Positions 47,177-58,750 of a DNA stretch of 64,000 bases are shown here, piece by piece. The DNA is from Rutpela maculata. Its lineage: Eukaryota > Arthropoda > Insecta > Coleoptera > Cerambycidae. A program made the position numbers and the translations under genes. Position 1 is the first letter of the stretch. Every line of letters starts with the position of its first letter. The notes beneath the pieces are model-generated. The model did no database searches, was not told the origin of the DNA, and saw only the letters and a program-made list of their open reading frames with translations. The DNA is taken from contig OW386292.2 of NCBI GenBank assembly GCA_936432065.2, forward strand, positions 130,817,639-130,881,638, in the 5' to 3' direction.

Positions 47177-47661
47177 ATAGTTCACAGTACATCGCCCTTT
47201 TTTTAATGATTAGTAACAGGCTGAATTTTCGTGAGTAGCTCCGTTTTGACGAGACGCCCAACTTTTCTCTCTGCGAAAATTCACGGTAGTGGTAGCTAAT
47301 AGCAAAAATTATTTTTTCTATTCCACACGAATTAGACAATTCGACAACCTGTCAAATTATTTTGGCAATATATTTTTCATTCGTTAAACGTTTGTTAAAG
47401 AGTTTGTTTCTCGATTGCCTTGGTTACGTTTGCGCGAGTTAATTATAATAAGCTCCGTGTTTGTCCACAACAACATAATTTGACAGGTTGACGAATTGTC
47501 TAATTCGTGTGAAATAGAAAAGATAATTTTTGCTATTAGCTACCACTACCGAGAATTTTCGCAGAGAGAAAAGTTGGGCGTCTCGTCAAAACGAAGCTAC
47601 TCACGAAAATTCAGCCTGTTACTAATCATTAAAAAAAAAAGGGCGATGTACTGTAGACTAT
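47177..47661. repeat. MITE with inverted repeats of about 170 bp
   Basis: The left end atagttcacagtacatcgcc and the right end ggcgatgtactgtagactat are inverted. Complementarity includes acgagacgcccaacttttct with its partner at 47562, and aattagacaattcg with cgaattgtctaatt. It has no protein. The flanks rejoin a repeated host sequence (ttttgacctca...gtcata), of which another copy lies at 47767. Confidence 0.82.
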
Positions 47662-48002
47662 CATATCCAGCGACCCCAAAAACATAACTATATGGATTTT
47701 ATTTGTAAAATTACAAGACATTAATTTTTCAGTATTTATTTCAAGCCTTAATATTTTCGTCATAAGTTTTGACCTCAGTCATATTCTGCCACCCCAAAAT
47801 ATAAGTACATGGATTTTCGTTAATTTATTCGTAAAATTAGGTTTATTAATTTTTAGGGGTGGTTTCCACCCTTTTTTTTTACTATTTTTTAATTTAGATC
47901 GATTCTCCGAGGTTCTTCAACATGACCACGTCGTCATTGAAAATTTTTCATGACCAACTATAAATAGATTTTTCCTTTTCGAAAAAAAATGTTTGTTTTT
48001 AG

Positions 48003-48310
48003 GTTTGCACTTGCCAACGTTGGTGGATGTTAGACCGGGGACAACGTACATTGACATGACTTGGGCATTACCACCGTACCAATCCAACCGATGTACCATT
48101 AGTTCAATCATCGTGGATGGTTCACCATACGTCAATCTGACAATTCCAATCACGGATTCATCTTCAAGACCGAACATTCCCATACATGTGGAGTCACTCC
48201 AACCAGACAAGATGTACCTGTTTCGTGTAAGTGTGGTAAATATCGCAGGGGTTTCTCAGCCGATTCCCATCGGAATTCAAACTCTGCCGGCTGCGGAAGT
48301 GTCCAACTAA
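48003..48310 (+). CDS. FN3 gene 2, exon 4: third FN3-like domain and stop
   Basis: Acceptor gtttttag ends at 48002; 308 nt, the same length as in gene 1, ending taa at 48308-48310. It encodes LHLPTLVDVRPGTTYIDMTW ... GIQTLPAAEVSN. It keeps the single Cys (NRC), the NLT sequon, and MYLFRVSVVNIAGVSQP. About 80 percent identical to gene 1's exon 4. The C-terminus is short and polar, without a membrane anchor. Confidence 0.9.
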
Positions 48311-48359
48311 TTACAGCCATCATCATTTTTTGTATAAAATTGTTTTATAATATAAATGT

Positions 48360-48365
48360 AATAAA
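48360..48365 (+). terminator. Polyadenylation signal of FN3 gene 2
   Basis: AATAAA in atgtaataaaattttg, 50 bp after the stop. The sequence between stop and signal (ataaaattgttttataatat) resembles that of gene 1, so the 3' UTR is conserved between copies. Confidence 0.75.
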
Positions 48366-48589
48366 ATTTTGTCTTATCAACCTATTTCCTTACTAATTAC
48401 AATATCAAAAATTTTCGAAAATCTTATGAACAAGAGATTACTCATTCGAAATCCACGTGACATTTTTCTGACGCTCTACTGTTTTTGCACTAGTTGTCAG
48501 TAATAGTCAACATTAGCACAAGATTCTGTCTGATGATGACTTAAACACATAAGAAATATGTTAGCCTAATTTTATGTATAGTGGAGTCA

Positions 48590-49530
48590 AAATAAAATTT
48601 GAATGGAATTCTCTGGCTACAGCAATTTTATTGTTTTAATTTGTTGTAGGTAAAATAACAAGTGTTCTGAGCAATTTTTTGTTAAATCCGTCCATTGCTT
48701 CTTGTTCTTGTTCTTCTGCTATTTTTCCTGTTATCTCAGTTCATAGTAATCGTATCGCAATAATAAAAATACCAAACTGTTCGCTATAAAATTAGGAATA
48801 AGACTAGGCATATGAAGAAACTTCTTGATAATTTGTAATATGATGTAATAATCCATCAATTTGGTGGAACCATGCCCTTTATTGAACTAAACCTTCGTGC
48901 CAAATTTTAGCGCAAAATATCTATTCAAACGGCTAAAAATCAACAATAATTTCGAAACCATCGCATTTTGTTTAAGTGCATCGCTCGTAGTAGGACATTT
49001 TTTCTTTTAAAGTGTAAGTTTTTACATGTACTTTACGGTGGTGTGTAGAAAGAAAAAAAAATTAAATTTAAACCAATTTTTTGGAATTTAATTGTAATTA
49101 TGGATATTGCACGTATAAACAATTTCAAATAACTACGTGATTTTTTTGTGAAACCAAAAACGATAAGCGAATTATAAAAGTATATGAAATAACAAACGTT
49201 TACAAAAAAAGAATGATGTTCTACTTGCATTTGAATCCGTGATACGTTAGTTTTTGCGTTTTAGTCGATTATAAGTCAACATATTGATATTTTTTCTTGA
49301 AATTTGCGCATATTGTTCCAAATTGATTATATTTCTCTCTCTGCTAGTTGAAAATTATCCACAACTAAAATTTAAAAAATAAATTGTCAAAATTCTACAA
49401 GAAGCAATGGACGGATTTAACAAAAAATTGCTCAGAGCACTTGTTAATATACCTACATCAAATTAAAACAATAAAATTGCTGTAGCTAGAGAATTCCTTA
49501 TTAACCAATTTTGATCCTTAATTTCACTCC
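48590..49530. repeat. TIR element of about 0.94 kb
   Basis: The left side (ggctacagcaattttattgt; tgttaaatccgtccattgct) is the complement of the right side (agcaatggacggatttaaca; caataaaattgctgtagc). Inverted repeats are about 110-120 bp. The interior is noncoding. It lies in the gene 2 to gene 3 intergenic region. Confidence 0.75.
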
Positions 49531-49720
49531 ACTAGTATGGTTAGGAAAAATTGAATAATTTTACACACCTTGTGTCACTAGTTTTACTCAGATATATTTG
49601 ACATATATTTCGATAATATTACAAACACTCCCATACATAAAGCAGGAAGTACAATTGTTATAACAAACTGTCGACCTATCACAGTTTTACCTTCTCCATC
49701 TGAAATATTCAAATGTGTAA

Positions 49721-50149
49721 TATACAGGGTGTTTCACGAGGAAACGGACATGCTTTAATGGCAGATAGGGAACACCGAGGGTTATCATAATCATCCATAG
49801 AAAAGGGTAGTTGGGCCCTCGTTGCTGAAATACAGGGTGTTTTATGTATTTTCTACCAACATTTCTTTTGTTGTTTCTTTGTGAAGGAGTGGAATAACAA
49901 GTTCATATTTGGCTCATATAATACACTAGTAATACTGAATAAGCACTTTTATCACACACACAAAAAAAATTTAGTTCTTCAAGAAACCTGTATGTTTTCT
50001 TTTTAAATTTCATTATTAAATTCGAAAAGGACATAGAAAACTCAACAAAATGGCTTCATAAATTTTTTCGCCGCACTTTTGCCGCCTTCAAAATAAATTA
50101 AAATGCAATATGAGATATCGATGTTAGGGGCGAGCGTAGAGGCGACTAC
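49721..50149. repeat. Probable mariner-end fragment
   Basis: The phrases tacagggtgtttcacgagga (49723) and tacagggtgttttatgt (49832) look like mariner-type termini. No partner end or protein was found, so this is a weak call. Confidence 0.35.
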
Positions 50150-50498
50150 AATGTGAATATTGTTGAAGCAACGTCGAGCGCGGTTAGTACTTGGATGGGT
50201 GACCCATCTTGGGAAATACAGCGTTCTCGTACCACCTTCTAGCGGCTTGTATATCAGTGTATACGCGGAAGTTCATCGCGTAATTTCAGACGAGGATTAC
50301 GTAGTGGATATACCATCCTTCGGAGGGGATGGAAAGCAGGCGGTCCCTTGTTTATTAAATGTTAGGCAACTAAAAGATCCCTACTCTTCTTAAGGGAAGA
50401 GGTTCGGCAAAATTTCCAGATTGGGGGTAGCTCGTCTCCTGGCGTCGGTGATAGGCCCTGGTAGCGGAAATAGGCCGACGTTAAATAGTTAAAAAAAA
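50150..50498 (+). repeat. 5S rRNA-derived SINE (SINE3 type)
   Basis: The head 50166-50204 reads aagcaacgtcgagcgcggtt then agtacttggatgggtgacc, the 5S rRNA internal promoter region (A box to C box). It is followed by a diverged 5S 3' part (cttgggaaatacagcgttct) and an unrelated body ending in gttaaatagttaaaaaaaaa. The 5' half of 5S is absent and the body is not 5S, so this is a SINE rather than a 5S gene. Confidence 0.8.
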
Positions 50499-50929
50499 AG
50501 ATATCGATGAATGATACGCATAAGAAATGCTTTTGCACTATTAAATGAAGCATTTACATTTCTTTTTTCACCAATAATTATTATGTTTCAATTACCAATT
50601 TTATGGAGGGGGTAAAATAAATTAAAAAAATAAATAGTAAAGGATGCCGAATTAATCAATTTCTCTCATTTATTAAAGACTAGTAATACAGCAACATAAC
50701 ATACCTATTAACAATAACCATAACTGTAATAACAAAGTTGGATATCAATAATGCACATAGTAACAAGATAACAACAGAATATCAACAGAATAATTGTACC
50801 AAAAACAAAAAATGCAGATATTGATATAAAACCTATTTACAAATTAGAATTATAATTAAATTTTACGTTCAAAATATCTTCCACAGCTTCAGTAGATTTT
50901 CTAGTGCGGTTCACGAGATGATCTATTGA

Positions 50930-51541
50930 TCTTATTACATCTGGATTGTTTCTAATTTTTGTAATATGTGCCAAATATGAAATTATTATCCCGTTGCTTT
51001 ACAAAAGGCCTTTCGTAATATCTTATCAAACACAGCTAGAAATATTTGACGTAACTTCACTTACTAAACGCCGTAAAAACATTCAAATATTATTTCTATT
51101 GGATATTTTATATAACCAAATATATTCACCTGAAATTCTAGGTGCCTTAAGTTTTCATATACAAGACGCTAGACTAAGGAGGAGAGATTATATGTTTAAC
51201 ACCTCTGCAAATACGCACTCACCTGTCGAAATATGTTCATCGGCAGTCAATGATATAATTTGTAAAGCAGATATGTTTAATATTAACAGGAACAAATTAA
51301 AGTCGAAGCTACAGGTGATAAGATAACATAGATATTTAGTATTCTTTTTATAGTCATATAACTATAGTTAATGTTTTTATTGTTGTTATTATTGTTATTA
51401 TTGTTATTATTGTTGATTGTTATTCGTTATTATTATTACTATGTTGCGGTCAAGCCTGTATTTATTTCTTCTTTTGTATTTCACTGTATATATGTAACTA
51501 GGGAATACCTGATTCTATGTAGTATAAATAAATAAATAAAT
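50930..51541 (+). pseudogene. LINE 3' end: reverse transcriptase C-terminus and (AAAT)n tail
   Basis: The 126-codon frame 50946-51326 reads ...FDVTSLTKRRKNIQILFLLD ... LGALSFHIQDARLRRRDYMF ... ICSSAVNDIICKADMFN. This is the conserved C-terminal part that follows the RT in jockey/CR1-like LINEs. A short 3' UTR rich in ttattgtt repeats (51376-51445) and a tail tataaataaataaataaatg ending at 51541 mark the 3' terminus. The copy is 5'-truncated. Confidence 0.65.
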
Positions 51542-52204
51542 GAACCGCTTACAATACATAATTTTTTTCTAAACACTATATATTTGGAATGAGATAATAA
51601 CTTAATTACAGTTTATTACTGTTATCAAATTTAATACAGCCTGCTACTAGGCTACTAATATTAATTTTATTATTGTGTTTATTAATGGGACATTTACAAA
51701 GTCCACTTGAATATTTGCAATATTTTTTATGGTTTCATAAAACCATAATCTCCAGAATTTCAAGTATATCTAGCTTTTACATTGTGCAAAAGTTTAGAAT
51801 TACTTGCTAGAAACTACTAAAAAAAACTATGGTCAATGCAGTCCTTTACGTTGATTGTTTATTATCTAAAATAAACTTTCTATATATTTTTTAATCGACA
51901 TAATAATATGATAGAAAATATTTACGTGTCCAAAATTGGTTTCAGTGCGTCAAAATACAAAGAAAAAAGTTCAAGAATCTTAGCCAAGACCATTTCTTTG
52001 TAGACTTGTGTTCAAATAGAAAGGAAAAGAATTATTTTGTCTATTTGTTTATATTTTACGTCCATTCGTGTTTTTTTGACCGACTAAAGAACAATAATTC
52101 AGGTGATTTTTCGTGAAGATCAAAAGCATTGCCTATTGGGTAAGGCAACTTGCGGAGTGTATACTGTTGGTTTTAGCAACGATTTTTATATTCTCGAAGA
52201 ATAG

Positions 52205-52507
52205 TGTTGCGAACAGTTTCAAGCACTACACCCCATCCTCTTAAACAGCCTTAGCCCAGATTCGAACCCTCCTCTTAATGTGGCGCTTTCTGCATAAATT
52301 ATATCAAACCGAGTATTTCCCCTCACAAATGCTTGAAATCAACACAAATTCTAACATCGGTATAATCTTTAATTTTAAATTTGGAGATAAAATAAATCAG
52401 CTTAAGTATTGCTTATATCTAAGTGGCCTTCACTTGTCGATACTTTATATAAATACCTGTTACAAAAATATATTGCATTATATGTTTTTAAGAATTTGCT
52501 AATCAAA
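52205..52507 (+). promoter_or_regulatory. Promoter region of FN3 gene 3 (TATA box 52444-52455; AGATAA 52385-52390)
   Basis: Contains gtataatctttaattttaaa, ttggagataaaataaat, cttatatctaagtggccttc and tttatataaata in the same order and spacing as gene 2. The upstream part (gtttcaagcacta; ccagattcg; ggcgctttctg) is shared with gene 1. TATA to ATG is 64 bp. Confidence 0.72.
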
Positions 52508-52568
52508 ATGTTTGTGTTGTGCTTATTCTTCCTGGCAGTGCTACATGGTGCCGTTAGCCAGGATTGCA
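52508..52568 (+). CDS. FN3 gene 3, exon 1: signal peptide
   Basis: MFVLCLFFLAVLHGAVSQDC, then phase 1 at a|gtaaga. It is one codon shorter than gene 2. The signal peptide is nearly identical to the other two copies, with predicted cleavage at VS|QD. Third tandem copy; only this exon and exon 2 (58288-58551) are inside the window. Confidence 0.85.
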
Positions 52569-54185
52569 GTAAGATTGTAGACTATTTATATGTGTATTAC
52601 TCGTATAAGTTAGTCAATAGGTGCTTCAACTGCTCAGTTAACTAAAAAGTGGATTAAACCAGTGATAAGTAATGGGGTCCTAAATGACAGAAAAGGGGCG
52701 AAATAAGTTTCGCAAATGCAAGGCATTTGCTGTACGAAATATACAATTGCCATAATAGTAGTAAAAATGGATCCAAACACTATATCAAGATTTGGTGCAT
52801 TTTTTCAAGCAATTGTGATAATTATCGTGCATTATGATATACTTGTAGTCATATTAAAGAACAACACACACAGCAATTACAGAGCCTTTTTTAGCTGCAT
52901 GTGTTTGTTATGACATTTTTTTACTTCAATAGCATGTGCTCCAGGCAGAACGTTGTCATTTAAAATCACCTCTTCACAAATAAAATGTATGTCAGTCGTA
53001 ATAACAGTTTTGAATATTAATTTCATTGATATATGGTGCATTTACATAAAATTGAATTTGAAATAGTGCAGTTTTATGAGATAAAATTAGTTTGACGTCA
53101 TGACATTCACAGTGCCCATGTAGGTTACATTTTGGACCTTTATTTTGACTTTTAGTTTGAAATCTGTATTCGAAAACACGATTATAAAATTTTTAATTCA
53201 TATTGGAAGATTGTCTATCTTGTGTCGGTTGCGAGTGAAGTTTATAAGTTCAGAATGCAATATAGGTACCTTCACATGGTGTAGATAAACCACATCCTGG
53301 ATTCTTCTTTTAGCCAGATTTTCTTTGCTGCTTCAATTCCGTTTTTTGATACGATAATTGCCGATTTACTTTTGAGGTTTATACATTTTGATACTTCTTT
53401 GTTTTGAATGAATCGAAAATTAAACAGCATGTTATTAACTTATAATACAGATTAGGCTGTTGAGCGGTACTTGCTGATTTAAAGAAATCAATGTATCTGT
53501 TACTTTATGATATTCCCTTATAGTAAGTAACGAACACAAAATGTCTGTGATAACTGTCACTATATTTTTCTATTTGCGGCTGCAATTTCGTAGTTGCTGG
53601 ATTACATTCTCAATCATAGTGGAGATATAAACTAAATGTGCATATCGCGAAGTAACACACAAGTTTATCGATTTCTGTCACATTGATTGTTTATTTCAGA
53701 CAACAGAAGTAAGTGCCGTATTTATTTCTGTAACCTTGTTATTACTTTACAAATAATAACGAATAAGGAAACTCCAAATTCATTTACAAATACACGACAT
53801 CTCAAGTATATTAATTACAATTAATGACAAAATGTATTTCATGATATCTTGAATATAATCTACAGGGTGGACCAAACTAGATGGGATTTGGGGTTTTCTC
53901 TAAAACTATGGCAGATAGACAAAAACCAATATGTTTTACAACGTTTCAACTCTTTAAAACAGGGATGAAATTTAAAAAAAAATAGTTTTCAACAGTTTGA
54001 AATGTTTTAATGGTGCATTTATAATGAATTAAAATCTCGTCACTGTTTGTAATACATTTTATGATTTATTGCAACGTTTCATCCATTACAAACCGCCCTC
54101 ATGATAAAATTAACTACCATATTTACTTAAAATTAAAAACTGAAATTATTGAATGAGTTTAAAGGCGAAAAATAAAATTTTTTAT
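52569..54185. other. Intron 1 of FN3 gene 3: nothing recognised; one mariner-like end
   Basis: No exon. A phrase tacagggtggaccaaactag near 53862 resembles a mariner-type terminus. No matching end or protein was found. Confidence 0.35.
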
Positions 54186-54520
54186 TTACATTATAATACC
54201 ATGTTTTATTATTGAAAATCTGTCGATCATCAGAAGAACTAGCATCACTATCGACTTCCTCCTCTTGGTCTGTAATTGGAGGAAATTTTGGCATGCTCCG
54301 CATATTGCGTTACAAAAAAGTCCAACTTTCCGGCAGCTACAAGCTCCGCCGCATCCTTTTTTGCAATTACAAAATATCATTTTGAGGAGTTCTTCCGGTG
54401 CAGGCATATTCAGCATTTTGATTGGTAGTAAAGATCCTTCATTATTAATCCATCCCCAATCAGTTGGACGAATATTTTTTTCCTAGCCACGGTTGGATTT
54501 GTAAATAAACCATCTTAATG
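54186..54520 (-). pseudogene. C-terminal fragment of a CXC-type transposon protein (copy D)
   Basis: The minus-strand reading begins VYLQIQPWLG (about 54515), shifts frame at an A-run near 54478, then gives IRPTDWGWINNEGSLLPIK and MPAPEELLKMIFCNCKKGCG. The cysteine tail CSCRKVGLFCNAICGAC follows. The QPWLG...DWGW...LL..I.C pattern is common to this family's C-terminus and is more complete here than in copy B. Upstream parts are missing. The piggyBac remnant at 54790-55745 is separate. Confidence 0.65.
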
Positions 54521-54789
54521 TGCTCATTAAAAGCATCAACTATCGGAACAAGGATAATTTCACAGCACTGTTTTTAGTGGTAGCCTTAACCCAATAGTGC
54601 CCGAGTAATTTTTTTTTGAAAACTTTTGAAAAAAATATTAATTGACCTTCATTTAGGGCTTGTCAGTACCCCCCAAACCACATTTTATTTATTCCTCTGC
54701 ATTTTCACCAATTTTTTTGAGGAATATGCATATAGAATATTATTAAAAAAAATTATTTATTATGATACAAAATATTCAATAAATTTAAG

Positions 54790-55745
54790 AGAAAGTAGCA
54801 GATAGAAGGGGCATGATATCTTCGAAAGCATATGTCTGGATGTAATCTTATGTTACATTTGACAAAAGAAAATTTTGTACATTTGTCACAATACCCACAA
54901 CGTCTTTGTGTAGCAGTTTTGTCAATCAGGTGATCAGTTTTGTCATACTTGACCTCTTTAAATATATTCCTACTACATTTTGGTTTGGGGCCAGCTATAT
55001 GTTCAGGGGCAGTTAAAGTTGTGAGAACAATTCTCCTCAAAATCTGCAGAAGGGACACTTTTGGATAGACAAAACGATAAAGAAGCAACATGTTGACTAC
55101 CGATCCATTCAAGCAAAAGCGAATCATTGCCCAATACCATTTGCAAGATCTGATTCGTATAAGATAGAGTCCTCTCATTTTATCGAACATATCCACACCT
55201 CCCAATATTTGGTTATAGAGACTTATAAGCGTCGGTTGATCCACATCAACTTGCTTCCTTTGTTGTTTAGACCATCTTCTGCACTTGAATTTGTCAAACA
55301 AATATCTTTGTTTTTGATGTTGGTTGCGATATTCACTTGACTATTGTCATGCCATCTGGTGAGTTGAATACCACTATTAGAGTCAATCAGAGTACGAGAA
55401 GTTTTTCTTTTTGCAGCTCTTTTAAAGGCGCTTTCTCTATACGGACAGAGCGGATGGTACCAATACATTGAATTTCATTATTTTGCAGAAGTTCAAGTAA
55501 TGGTAAGGAGTTGAAAAAATTATCCAAATATATGGTCGAATGCGGGGAAATAAAGTTTCTCGGTGACACTGGATTCTAAAGTTTTAGCCTTGATTTTAAA
55601 ATAAGTACCCCAGGGGGGTTGTGAGGCACCAAAATTTAAAGCCATAGCGAATTGGCGTTCCCTTTATAAATTGCTCCATATTGTTACGGCCAAAATAAGG
55701 CTCCATAGCCTCATCCAATGAAAAAGAAGTTCTGAAACAAAACTA
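54790..55745 (-). pseudogene. piggyBac-family transposase, N-terminally truncated and frameshifted
   Basis: Minus strand, 5' to 3'. 55735-55570 gives FSLDEAMEPYFGRNNMEQF and KGTPIRYGFKFW, with a catalytic Asp of the family. 55569-55500 gives STIYLDNFFNSLPLLELL, the second Asp region. 55468-55223 gives RWHDNSQVNIATN. 55250-54790 gives QPTLISLYNQILGGVDMFDK, with the final Asp pair, and WYWAMIRFCLNGSVVNMLLL. It ends with a cysteine-rich C-terminal domain (CGYCDKCTK ... CFRRYH) thought to bind DNA or chromatin in piggyBac proteins. At least three frame changes occur and the N-terminal third is absent. No TTAA-flanked ends could be assigned. Confidence 0.82.
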
Positions 55746-58287
55746 ACATTCATACCGCCATCTGCCTACTGTATGATATATCATACGGAAGGTTTTTTCC
55801 GCTGCTGCAATTACAGAAAGAATTGATGTGAATATGAAATCGTTTAAGTACATTCTATAATATGTATAAATAATTATTACATGAATAAAAGTCAAATAAA
55901 TTACATCCAAATGAAAATTGTGAAACATAACCATACCGTGAGCTCATTTTCTGCTGCGTAGAAATTTACTGGTTATAGAACGCTCGGTTATAACTTATTT
56001 AAGTATAAAACAATCGAATTTTTGTCCTAAGCTTATTGTCTATATATGAAAATAACACTTTAGATGAGTAAAATCACTGAATTTATCACACTCGATTCGT
56101 TTACACTTCATTAGAGACAACCTAACCTCTGTATGATAAATCATACAATAGGCACTATTGGGTTTTAATAAAGGACTCATAGCGCATCTGCTCGAGAAAT
56201 GCTGATGTCTTCGACACGGCTCAATTTTTTTTAACTGTATCTCTTTAGCAGCTCCATACAGTAATATTGTGCAGTACCTTCCGTCTTCTGAAATTTCTTC
56301 CAGCTCTGCAGCTCTACATATATTTATAAATGCTCCAAAATTGTCGGGAATAAAACAATTTACATGCTCCGAAAATTTCACCAAAAAAAAATCGATTGGT
56401 TATTCAACGATAACTTCCTCAATTTTTAAGCTATCCAATCGCTCCAAAAATAATTTTGCACCGAATTTTAAGAGCTACAAGGATTGAACTTCCTTAAACC
56501 CTTCGTTTTTGAGATTTTTGAGTTTAAAGGACTCGGGGAAGGTGGTCCTCGCACTCCTCGTTGGTTTTTGAATTATTGTGAAAAAAATAAATTTTTTAAG
56601 AAATTTCAAAAATCATTTAAAACTTGAATCAAACTTTCTTTCAAATCTAGTCATCCCAAATCAGTCAAACTTCTAGAACATATTGTTAGTACTTAAATAA
56701 AGTAAATTGTAATTGGATTATGTTCAATTTTAATTCTTGCGGTGAAGTCATTGGTTTCATTGCTGATTTTTTCTCCGAAAAAACTAGACAACCATTTTAT
56801 TTTCATCATAACTCCGTGAGTTATTATGCTAACGACTTTTACTATTTTAAAGGTCTCTTCATGTACTTTCAAAAATGGCTTATATCTTTTCCTCCAAAAA
56901 TGTTCCGTTTTTCCGTTATTTGACGTTGAAAGGTTCGAATTCTGTTTTCGGCGAACAAAAAGTCATCTTCAACGAGCCATAACTCGATTCGTAGTACATC
57001 TACAGAAATAAATAGCAATCGATTTGTTATTTCATAAGCTCCATTTTTGCTTATAATAATTCTTTTGATAAAACGTAAGGTATTCGAGTTATTCGCGAAA
57101 AATCGTCTAAAACATGCATTTTTTAGATGAAAAATTATTATTTTCAATCACGATTAACTCAAAAAGTATTGACTCATCGAAAAAGCTTTATAGAACATTT
57201 TTTGCTTAGAATTTATTCCCCTATTGATTTCTGTAGCTATTTTGAATGTAATTATCTCCACCCGCGAGAAAGGGTGGCATCCACCCCCAGAGTAAAAGCA
57301 CACATCGGCACTATAGAACTTTTGTTCCTTGTGCTATTCCTTAATTACTATTCCCTAATTACTATCCAAATTTCACGTCAGTCGGTTTTGTACGAAGGAA
57401 TTCTGAGCGAAAAACTGTAAAACACTGGACTATAATCTGAATATACTAGGTATCCGAATATATTTTTTCTGTCATTTACACAATAATCTCACTGGCTTCA
57501 TCCATTTTTTACTAGATGAATAGCCTGTGCACATGTTAAAACTTTGTATACAGATTCGGCAAATATAATTCGTGATATAGGGAATAAATTTCAATATACT
57601 ATTGGCTATTGAAAGCAGAATGCCTGGGATCATTGACGCGGTCTTTCAGGTGGTGGTATGAACGAATACCAATGCTCTGCGTTGATCCACAACAAGGTGT
57701 GGTTTACTTGCGCTGATCACGTTTACATATCACGAACTGCAATTGCCGAATCTGTATATTAAAATATGTATATGGACCATATGAACATACGAATATGATT
57801 ATTAATTAGTATTTTGTGATTCGCAATTTAAAAGTGTGCAGAGGGAGAATTAATTTATTTATTATTTTAATTTGAATTTTAACATATATTGCATTGTGTT
57901 GCAGTAGGAGAATGCCAGTGTGTGGTGTGGTTGACCATCATACAGTGCCATTTAGTAATCATACAGTAGTGTTCGTGTTTATATTTTTATACAGGAGGGC
58001 ATCCAACCTGGTTTTGTGCCTTTTGATATAAAGAAAGAAAAAATGCCTGCACCTGTTCATTTTTGTTTCTGGGTGTACTACACACCAAGATTAAGTTAAG
58101 AGGGTTAAGATACTTAAATAATGGGCCACCCGGCAACAAAAATTGACCAGTCATATTCCCTTCTTTAATTTAAAAAGGCACAGAACAAGGTTGGACTATT
58201 CTCGGTAGGCCACATTATACAAAAAGTATGAAATGCGTTCTTTTGCTTACAAACGTAAATCTAGATAAAACTTGTGTCCTTTTTCAG
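55746..58287. other. Intron 1 of FN3 gene 3, right part: no exon recognised
   Basis: Two palindromic phrases, ctgtatgatatatcatacgg near 55769 and tgtatgataaatcatacaat near 56133, bracket an unassigned stretch. A minus-strand open frame at 56040-56384 has no recognisable domain. The part 57260-57330 (gggtggcatccacccccaga) resembles 3540-3560, so dispersed repeat is likely. Confidence 0.4.
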
Positions 58288-58551
58288 TTCCAGATCCCGT
58301 GGAGGGTCTACGGCTAGATGCAGATTCCAGACTACATTGGCAGGATAGCACAAATTGTGTGATTACCATGTACTTAATATACATGACTCCCGTTTCAGGG
58401 GGAGAAACGAGACTTTGGGATTCTCTCTTTCCATATGTTCATATTTTTAGTTTGCCTATGTGCGAGTTATTCGAGTTTAGGGTTGTGGCAGTTGCGAACG
58501 TCATGGCGAGCGAACCGACCTACCTTACAGCCCAGGTACCAGCAATGCCAG
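58288..58551 (+). CDS. FN3 gene 3, exon 2: first FN3-like domain
   Basis: Acceptor cctttttcag ends at 58287, donor cag|gtaatg, 264 nt, phase 1-1, open throughout. It starts PDPVEGLRLDADSRLHWQDS and is identical to gene 2 for its first 21 residues. The region GGETRLWDSLFPYVHIF then differs sharply from gene 2, after which the two converge again (LPMCELF ... VVAVANVMAS). By hand count 22 of 88 residues differ from gene 2, and 13 of these fall in a 20-residue middle segment. The cysteine pair is kept; the sequon of gene 2 (NIS) is lost. Exons 3 and 4 should lie to the right of 64000; none is visible up to the edge. Confidence 0.87.
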
Positions 58552-58750
58552 GTAATGTTAATTATGTTGAGCAAGAATGGGTAAGAAACTAAAAGGACTG
58601 CCCACAAGCCTTATGGAAATTGGCTCTCAGTCGAATTTTCTGAAATTTGGACATGTCGTAGGTTTTGTTTTTCTGAGCAAAAGTTCTCATGGGCACAAGT
58701 CTCGGCTGTGACTGCTTTTTAAATTATGAGGGCTTGAACGTCACAATAAG

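Noticed and set aside
50161..50240. A 5S rRNA gene
   Set aside because: Only the internal promoter half is 5S-like; the 5' third is missing and an unrelated body follows.
56040..56384. Minus-strand frame as the missing N-terminus of the piggyBac transposase
   Set aside because: Its composition and motifs do not resemble piggyBac N-termini, and 300 bp of unrelated AT-rich DNA separates them.
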